Source: Candidatus Methylomirabilota bacterium (lineage in GTDB: Bacteria; Methylomirabilota; Methylomirabilia; Methylomirabilales; Methylomirabilaceae). Taken from it: a stretch of DNA of 12,267 bases. Under the pieces are notes generated by a model that saw only the letters and a list, made by a program, of their open reading frames with translations, ran no database searches and was not told the origin of the DNA. The stretch covers positions 1 through 12,267 of the forward strand of contig JAGWRQ010000051.1 in NCBI GenBank assembly GCA_028869615.1, in the 5' to 3' direction. Of this stretch, positions 7,086 through 12,267 are shown in pieces (positions within the stretch are counted from its first letter, which is position 1; every line of letters begins with the position of its first letter). The translations under genes and the position numbers were made by a program.

Positions 7086-7224
7086 GAGCGTTTTTCGCTT
7101 TCTCCTTCGGCTGTGTAGTCCGTCACCCAGAGCCACACATCTCACAGTTGCGGATCCGTAACCGGTGGCTTGATTCATGGGTGTTACCGCATCGGGGCTA
7201 CAATACCATAGTTTTGACGCCGGG
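7086..7224 (-). promoter_or_regulatory. Possible structured leader upstream of the methyltransferase gene
   Basis: On the minus strand this spacer can form three nested stems: TGTAG/CTACA (7202-7198 with 7118-7114), CACCCA/TGGGTG (7183-7178 with 7129-7124) and AGCCAC/GTGGCT (7170-7165 with 7136-7131). The apical loop holds TCCG, which could pair with CGGA at 7122-7119, and CCGCAACTGTGAG (7153-7141), which resembles a conserved box of cobalamin riboswitches. A competing stem GTAAC/GTTAC (7187-7183 with 7162-7158) would exclude the middle helix. A Shine-Dalgarno AAGGAGA and a small AGCG-AAAAA-CGCT hairpin follow, just before the ATG. The rest of the cobalamin consensus (GGGAA, the GGTGAAA hairpin, AGCCAGGAGACC) is not seen, so no riboswitch class is assigned. 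The stems are short enough to need a covariation test. Confidence 0.35.
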
Positions 7225-8721
7225 TCAGAGATACTCGCGCTCGGCCTGGCGGATGGCGCGATAGCGCTCGAAGGCCTGCCGTGGGTCTTCGAGTCCCAGC
7301 AGCGATTTGAGGGTGCTGCCGCGCAACAGGTGGGCGAGCATCCGGAGCCCGTTATGCAGTACGAAGAAGGGGCTGTGCGCAAACGCGACCGGCAGGTGGC
7401 GAAGCTTCATCCACCGGTCGGCCCGCCACCGCCTAAACTCAATCTCCTCAGCCGAGAGATGCTCGCTTCGTACAATGGCGGTCGTGCCGTCGTACTCTTC
7501 GAGCCGTTCGTTAATGATCAGCCCATGGTCGCGAAAGTCCTTGGTCATCGGCGTGCGCGGATACGGTGTCGGATGCTGGATGTACGGCCAGTCAACATAC
7601 GCTCTGGCAAACTCGATGTTGGCCTCGAGGGAGGCGTGGGTATCGTTCGGATTGCCAATGATCAGCCCGCCGACCACGTAGATCTTGTTTCGGTGCAGAA
7701 AGTCGATCGCCTTGATCGCAGCATTGCCGGCCGTGTGACCGTCCTCGCGCTTGATATTTTTGCGGCGGGCACGTAGGAATGTCAGGTCCTCGTCGAGGAT
7801 GTTCTCGATGCCGAGAAAGACATAGCGGAAACCCGCCTGGCGCATCAGCGGCGCGAGTTGCTCACCATGATTGGCGATGACCGAGGTCATGGCCTGCACC
7901 GTGTAGTCGATATCGTGGAGCCCGGCATCGATGATGGCCTGGCAGAGCGCTTCGAACCGCCGCACATTGAGCATGATGTTGTCATCGACGATGAAGATCG
8001 CCCGCGCGCCGTGGTTGCGTGCATCGCGGATATCCGCAATAACCCGGTCAAGAGGATAGGTATGGAAATTGCGGCCGCGCATCTCGATGATCGAGCAGAA
8101 GCTGCAATCGAACGTGCAGCCGCGCGAGGTTTCGATCACATCAACCTGCCTCCCAAGCGCGGTGTAACCACGGAGTACCCGCGCGTTGCGGTTCGGCAGC
8201 CGTATCTCGTCACCCTCCAGGTTACTGACCGGAGGGTCCGGATTGTGGCAGAAGCGGTCACCACTCCTGTAGGACAGACCCAAGATCCGATCGTACCCGC
8301 TCTGATTCTCGATGGCACGCAGCAGCTCGCGAAAGGTGATCTCCCCCTCACCCCGCACGATAAAATCGACACCACCCCAAGAGATATCGGTATACGCTTC
8401 TGTGGCCAGGCTCGGATCGTAGCCACCGACGACCACGCGCACATCGGGGCTGAGGGAGCGTACGAGGTCGATGATCTTCCTGGCGGTCTTGCGCTGGAAG
8501 GTCATCACGGATAGTCCGAGCACATCGGGATCGATCTCGCGCATCAGACGCTCGACGGTCTCGCGGACGCGCGCCTGGACAAGGATGAGATCTGCAATGG
8601 CGACTTTGTGGTGGGGGTCGATATTGCCGGCCAGCGACGTAAGGGCGGCATTGGGCATCCGGATGGCCACCGTCGGCATGTGCTCGAATGAATCGGGCAT
8701 GGAGAGCAGCAGGATGTTCAT
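7225..8721 (-). CDS. B12-binding-type radical SAM protein, function unknown
   Basis: The 498-residue protein has two recognisable parts. Residues 1-~150 look like the cobalamin-binding Rossmann domain found ahead of many radical SAM cores (IDPDVLGLSVMT at 63-74, VRVVVGGYDPSL at 94-105, VDFIVRGEGEITFRELL), but without the DxHxxG motif that supplies the cobalt ligand, as is common in this family. The radical SAM core has RGCTFDCSFC with Cys202, Cys206 and Cys209 (CxxxCxxC), AIFIVDDNIM (241-250), VFLGIEN (301-307) and VVGGLIIGNPNDT (349-361). An Arg-rich helical C-terminus follows (~430-498). The layout matches BchE-like and class B methylase or cyclase enzymes, but the substrate cannot be read from sequence. 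The frame is open to 8820, yet ATG 8721 gives the proper MNILLLSMP strand and lies one base after the panE stop (TGA C ATG), pointing to coupling. No strong ribosome binding site is visible. Confidence 0.9.
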   Translation of the reverse strand: MNILLLSMPDSFEHMPTVAIRMPNAALTSLAGNIDPHHKVAIADLILVQARVRETVERLMREIDPDVLGLSVMTFQRKTARKIIDLVRSLSPDVRVVVGGYDPSLATEAYTDISWGGVDFIVRGEGEITFRELLRAIENQSGYDRILGLSYRSGDRFCHNPDPPVSNLEGDEIRLPNRNARVLRGYTALGRQVDVIETSRGCTFDCSFCSIIEMRGRNFHTYPLDRVIADIRDARNHGARAIFIVDDNIMLNVRRFEALCQAIIDAGLHDIDYTVQAMTSVIANHGEQLAPLMRQAGFRYVFLGIENILDEDLTFLRARRKNIKREDGHTAGNAAIKAIDFLHRNKIYVVGGLIIGNPNDTHASLEANIEFARAYVDWPYIQHPTPYPRTPMTKDFRDHGLIINERLEEYDGTTAIVRSEHLSAEEIEFRRWRADRWMKLRHLPVAFAHSPFFVLHNGLRMLAHLLRGSTLKSLLGLEDPRQAFERYRAIRQAEREYL

Positions 8722-8722
8722 G

Positions 8723-9631
8723 TCAGGTCGTGATTTGAAGCCCCGACAGGAGTGCATAGAGGGCGAAGTTGTAGGGCACCTGGAGGCCGTGTTCGACCGC
8801 CTTTTTGACAATGACGCCATTCAGGGCTTCGTACTCCAACGGCTTGCCCGCCTCCAGGTCTTGGAGCATCGAGGTCTTGACGTTGTAGTCCTGAGAGAAC
8901 CGGACGTTCCGCCCCCAGACCTGCTCAAAGTCCAGAGGGACCCCTGAGGCGTTCGCGACGATGACGACCTCCTCCGTCACCCGCCTCGCCAGCTCGAAGG
9001 CCTGGGGGTTCTCGATGATTGCCTTGACCGGGCCGCCGATCAGCGTATTGATCGCGTTAAAAGGGGCGTTCCAGGCGAGCTTTGCCCACAGGATCTTTTT
9101 CATATCAGGGGAGCCTTCAGCGGGCAGGCCGTATCGATCGAAGAACGCTTTAAGCCTAGTGACTCGGTCGCTGAGGTCGCCGTCCACCTCACCGAAGACG
9201 ATCCTTCCCGATTCCTGGTGGCACACCACTCCAGGCTCCAGCACACTCGCCCCGATGTATGCGACTCCTGCGAGCACCTTCTCCTTTCCAACGAAGGACG
9301 CGATCTTTTCCTCGTTGTCGATGCCGTTTTGTAGCGACATGACGATGCTCTCTCGCCCAACCATTGAGAGCGCCTGGCGAATAGCCGACTCGGTGTCGTA
9401 CGATTTCACGCAGAAGAGGACCAGATCGACAGGACCAACCTTTGCTGCATCATCAGTGGCGCGGACGCGGATGGAGAAATCCCCCTTCACGCTCTTGATC
9501 GTGAGGCCCTTCGCCCTGAGCGCTTCCAGGCACTTCCCTCGGGCGATGAACGTGACATCGGCGCCACCCTTGGCCAGCAGGCCGCCGAAGTAGCCCCCCA
9601 CTGCCCCTACCCCCACCACCGCCACTTTCAT
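8723..9631 (-). CDS. panE: 2-dehydropantoate 2-reductase (ketopantoate reductase family)
   Basis: PanE reduces ketopantoate to pantoate with NADPH in pantothenate and coenzyme A synthesis. The 302-residue product (E. coli PanE is 303) has the N-terminal dinucleotide-binding strand and GVGAVGGYFGG loop (7-17), VDLVLFCVKSYDT (68-80), SLQNGIDNEE (99-108), the lysine segment ILWAKLAWNAPFNAIN (180-195; Lys184 probably equals the catalytic lysine) and the C-terminal SMLQDLEAGKPLEYEALNG (254-272) with the substrate-binding acidic residues. The frame is open to 9709, but ATG 9631 gives the canonical MKVAVVGVGAVG start and has GAGGTG about six bases before it. The family includes many paralogues, so the exact substrate is probable, not proven. 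The downstream radical SAM gene begins one base after its stop; 100 nt separate it from the response regulator. Confidence 0.88.
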   Translation of the reverse strand: MKVAVVGVGAVGGYFGGLLAKGGADVTFIARGKCLEALRAKGLTIKSVKGDFSIRVRATDDAAKVGPVDLVLFCVKSYDTESAIRQALSMVGRESIVMSLQNGIDNEEKIASFVGKEKVLAGVAYIGASVLEPGVVCHQESGRIVFGEVDGDLSDRVTRLKAFFDRYGLPAEGSPDMKKILWAKLAWNAPFNAINTLIGGPVKAIIENPQAFELARRVTEEVVIVANASGVPLDFEQVWGRNVRFSQDYNVKTSMLQDLEAGKPLEYEALNGVIVKKAVEHGLQVPYNFALYALLSGLQITT

Positions 9632-9731
9632 CCGTTCACCTCTGGTCAAGCCGTTCCAGGTCGCCGTTTCCATATCCCGGCCTGCAAGTTCCACGTTCTG
9701 ACCTGACACCTAGCGCTTGGGAGCCGATACT

Positions 9732-11090
9732 TCAGAGCGAAATGTTATACCGCTTGATTTTGCTGTTCAAGGTTTTGAGGTCAATACCGAGAAGGCGCGC
9801 GGCCTGCATCTTTTTGCCCCCCGTGTGATCGAGTACCCGGATGAGGTGCAGCCGCTCCATTTCCGCCAGCGAGACGGGGCCACCCGCCGAGCCGCTCGGA
9901 AACCGGATGTTGGGTGGCAGATCTTCGAGGCCAATGACGTCGCCGGGGGAGAGGATCAGCAACCGCTCGATCGTGTTGGCGATCTCTCGCACATTACCGG
10001 GCCATGGGTAGTCCGCCAGTGCGTGCATGGCCTCCGGGGAGACGGTCTTGGTCTTCTGACCGGTCACCCGGAATTGCTTCACAAAGTGCTCAATCAGGAG
10101 CGGGATGTCCTCCTTCCGCTCACGCAAGGATGGCAGCGTCAGACTGACCACGTTCAGCCGATAATACAGATCCTCACGGAACCGACCCATCCTCACCTCC
10201 TGGGCCAGGTCTTTGTTGGTCGCGGCGATGATGCGCACATCCACCCGGTGCACACGGGTACCCCCGACCCGCCGCAGCTCCTTGGTGTCGAGCACCTGGA
10301 GGAGCTTACTCTGCATGGCCGGGCTCATCTCCCCCACCTCATCCAGCAGGAGGGTCCCGCCCCCAGTCACCTCGAAGAGACCTTGCTTGACGCTGACGGC
10401 TCCGGTGAAGGCCCCCTTCTCGTGCCCGAACAGTTCACTCTCCAGAAGCGGATCCTGGAAGCCGCTACAGTTGATGACCAGGAAGGGGCCGCCCGCTCGA
10501 GGGCTCGCCGCATGAATGGCCTTGGCAACCAGGCTCTTGCCGGTCCCGCTCTCCCCCTGGATAAGGATATTGGCCTCGCTTGGCGCGATCCGCTCCACGG
10601 TTGCCAAGAGCGAGCTGATGGCTGGACCCTGGCCGATAATGATGGGGACAGGCTCGCGCTGGGCGACCATGCGGCGTAGGGCCGTATTCTCCTCGCGCAG
10701 GCGCTTTCTCTCTGCAGCCCGCTGCAGCACCTCCTCCAATTCGGAGAGTTTGAAGGGCTTGGTCAGGTAGTCGTAGGCGCCCAGTTTCATCGCGTGGATG
10801 GCGCTGTCCACATCGGGGTGACCGGTCAGGATGACCACCTCCGCCGAGGCGCCGGAATCGCGAATCCGGCGGAGCGCTTCCATCCCCCCGATTCCTGGCA
10901 TCTTGAGATCGAGAAGGATGACGTCGAACTCCCGCGTTCGCAACTGTTCCAGGGCCGCTTCGCCGCTATCGGCGCAGGTGACCATGTAGCCCGCCCGTGG
11001 CAGCTCCTTTTCCATGAGCAGCCGGATGGGCCGCTCGTCATCGACAATAAGCGCGCGGGTCGCACCGCTTCGTTCACCCGCGTGAGCCAT
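9732..11090 (-). CDS. NtrC-family sigma-54-dependent response regulator
   Basis: The 452-residue product has three domains. The receiver (~10-125) carries acidic Asp17/Asp18, phospho-acceptor Asp61 (ILLDLKMPG), Thr89 and Lys111 (YLTKPF). The AAA+ domain (~150-385) has Walker A GESGTGKS (179-186), the sigma-54 contact loop GAFTGA (226-231), Walker B TLLLDEV with Asp250-Glu251, and the arginine-finger region FREDLYYRLNV. A Fis-type helix-turn-helix ends the protein (~410-452, GGKKMQAARLLGIDLKTL). When phosphorylated it should remodel RNA polymerase-sigma-54 and activate target promoters. The frame is open to GTG 11138, but ATG 11090 is preferred because GGGGGTG lies just before it and the receiver begins properly. 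It overlaps the sensor kinase by 17 nt, so the two are a cognate pair. No sigma-54 site was recognised in the window, so the regulon is unknown. Confidence 0.95.
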   Translation of the reverse strand: MAHAGERSGATRALIVDDERPIRLLMEKELPRAGYMVTCADSGEAALEQLRTREFDVILLDLKMPGIGGMEALRRIRDSGASAEVVILTGHPDVDSAIHAMKLGAYDYLTKPFKLSELEEVLQRAAERKRLREENTALRRMVAQREPVPIIIGQGPAISSLLATVERIAPSEANILIQGESGTGKSLVAKAIHAASPRAGGPFLVINCSGFQDPLLESELFGHEKGAFTGAVSVKQGLFEVTGGGTLLLDEVGEMSPAMQSKLLQVLDTKELRRVGGTRVHRVDVRIIAATNKDLAQEVRMGRFREDLYYRLNVVSLTLPSLRERKEDIPLLIEHFVKQFRVTGQKTKTVSPEAMHALADYPWPGNVREIANTIERLLILSPGDVIGLEDLPPNIRFPSGSAGGPVSLAEMERLHLIRVLDHTGGKKMQAARLLGIDLKTLNSKIKRYNISL

Positions 11091-12267
11091 GTTCACCCCC
11101 CGTTCCTCGGAGATCGGGTCGCTTCCCATCCGTCCCACTACGATCGGCCAGCGGCAGACTGACGATGACTACCGTGCCCTTGCCAACCCCCTTGCTTCGC
11201 ACCTCGATGCTGCCTTGGTGCTGTTCCACGATACTCTGGCTGATGGCAAGGCCAAGGCCCGTCCCTTTGCCGACCGCCTTGGTGGTAAAGAAAGGATCAA
11301 AGATCCTCGGAAGATGCTCCGGCGAGATCCCGCTGCCCGTATCGGACACGAAAATATCGAGCCATACCTGTTCACCAGACGGCTCGACGACCTCTCGACG
11401 GGGATGGGCGTCGATCCGAATCTCCCCACCGCTCTCGATGGCATCGAGCGCATTTGTCAGAAGGTTGAGGAAGACTTGCTGAAGCATCTGAGCATCGGCC
11501 TGGACCACACTCTCATCAGGGAATGGGACCACGACAATCCGCTGATTTTCGAGACTGGCTTGCCGCTCTACAAACGAGACCGCGTGTAACGCCACGTCAT
11601 ATACATCCACCAGGCTGAAGGTAGGCTCGCGCTGTCGCGCGAAATCGAGCAGGCGGCGGACAATGGCCGCTGCGCGGGCCGTTTCGTCTTGGATCATCGT
11701 GACATACTGTCCCCACTCCGCAAGAGCGGAAGGACTGCTGATCTCTTCGGCCTCAACCCGTCGCTGGAGGGCCTCGGCGAAGCCGGCTACAGAAGCGAGG
11801 GGATTATTCAGTTCATGGGCCAGGCCGGCTGCCAATCGACCAAGCGAGGCGAGCTTCTCCTGCCGTACCAGCAACTGCTGCGATTGTTTCAACTCGTCGT
11901 ACGAGCGGCGCAGTTCCTCATACAGGCTGGCGTTCTCGAGGGCAATGGCGGCCTGAGTGGCTAACGTAATGGCCAGGGTCTCATCCTCTTCACTGAACTC
12001 GGCGGCGCCCTGCTTCTGCGTCACATAGAGATTCCCACGGACCTTTCCTTTTGACGCGACGGGTACGCCCAGGAAGGAGTGCATCGCGGGATGATGAGGC
12101 GGGAACCCGTGCGCGCGCGGGTCGGCTGTCAGGTTCTTCAAACGAAGGGGCTTTCCCTCACGTACCAGGACGCCCAGGACCCCCTTTCCGACCGGCGGAG
12201 AGCCGATGGCCTGCCTGGTACTTTCGTCAATACCCGCCGTGATGAACCGGCTGAGGCCGCCCTTCCC
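11074..12267 (-). CDS. Sensor histidine kinase with GAF domain (5' end outside window)
   Basis: The last 397 residues are visible; the frame is open to the right edge with no in-window start needed. A TTG at 12141 is possible but would cut the GAF domain. Visible residues 1-~112 are a GAF-type sensor domain (GVLGVLVREGKPLRLKNL, then MHSFLGVPV and GNLYVTQK), followed by a coiled-coil linker (~113-140). The HisKA dimerisation domain holds the phospho-acceptor His151 in GLAHELNNPLAS. The HATPase domain shows the N box (FLNLLTNALDAIES), G1 (VSDTGSGI), F box (IFDPFFTTK) and G2 (GKGTGLGLAIS). This is the NtrB/ZraS-like class that pairs with sigma-54 activators, matching the gene immediately downstream, whose start lies inside this one. 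The signal is unknown; no membrane segment is seen in the visible part. Confidence 0.94.
   Translation of the reverse strand, partial: GKGGLSRFITAGIDESTRQAIGSPPVGKGVLGVLVREGKPLRLKNLTADPRAHGFPPHHPAMHSFLGVPVASKGKVRGNLYVTQKQGAAEFSEEDETLAITLATQAAIALENASLYEELRRSYDELKQSQQLLVRQEKLASLGRLAAGLAHELNNPLASVAGFAEALQRRVEAEEISSPSALAEWGQYVTMIQDETARAAAIVRRLLDFARQREPTFSLVDVYDVALHAVSFVERQASLENQRIVVVPFPDESVVQADAQMLQQVFLNLLTNALDAIESGGEIRIDAHPRREVVEPSGEQVWLDIFVSDTGSGISPEHLPRIFDPFFTTKAVGKGTGLGLAISQSIVEQHQGSIEVRSKGVGKGTVVIVSLPLADRSGTDGKRPDLRGTGGEHGSRG

Noticed and set aside
7086..7224. A bona fide cobalamin riboswitch call
   Set aside because: Only one box resembles the consensus; the GGGAA and GGTGAAA hairpin elements and the closing AGCCAGGAGACC box are missing, and the element is much shorter than usual. 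Kept only as a possible structured leader.
7086..7382. N-terminal extension of the methyltransferase frame
   Set aside because: The open frame reaches 7382, but its first part runs out of frame through the end of the radical SAM gene and reads as low-quality Ser/Pro/Cys-rich sequence; an ATG at 7178 has no ribosome binding site.
9717..10679. 320-codon plus-strand open frame opposite the response regulator
   Set aside because: It is antisense to a strongly conserved NtrC-type gene and its translation shows no domain; it is a shadow caused by GC-rich codon use.

Overview
The window reads as an ordinary stretch of chromosome from a moderately GC-rich bacterium. No phage, transposon, plasmid, CRISPR or defence genes are visible. 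Gene content and style (serA-hisZ-purA cluster, HisZ with a C-terminal extension, a heptamer repeat between genes, roughly 58-60% GC by eye) would fit the NC10 / Candidatus Methylomirabilis group. That assignment is inference from general similarity; a Nitrospira-like or deltaproteobacterial source cannot be excluded without a database search.

Layout, left to right. Plus strand, 1-3084: the 3' end of serA (ACT domain), a spacer filled by a degenerate 7-bp tandem repeat, hisZ, purA overlapping hisZ by 13 nt, and tRNA-Lys(UUU). These serve serine and histidine synthesis, AMP synthesis and translation. From 3147 to the right edge every gene is on the minus strand, so the two halves converge just after the tRNA.

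Minus strand, in transcription order from the right edge: a GAF-domain sensor histidine kinase (5' end cut off), an NtrC-type sigma-54 response regulator overlapping it by 17 nt, a 2-dehydropantoate 2-reductase (panE family), a B12-binding-type radical SAM protein of unknown substrate starting 1 nt after the panE stop, a 139-nt spacer with nested complementary segments that may be a structured leader, a class I SAM-dependent methyltransferase, a 169-nt spacer with candidate regulatory inverted repeats, a DegP/HtrA periplasmic serine protease ending in a clear intrinsic terminator, then queE and queC overlapping by one base. QueE and QueC catalyse the last two steps to preQ0, the queuosine/7-deazaguanine precursor.

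Several of the longest open frames begin too early. Start codons were moved inward for purA, queC, degP, the methyltransferase, the radical SAM gene, panE and the response regulator, using ribosome binding sites, overlaps and family N-termini. The least explained parts are the radical SAM/methyltransferase pair with the intervening leader, and the heptamer repeat that supplies the hisZ start codon. No convincing new multi-gene system was found.
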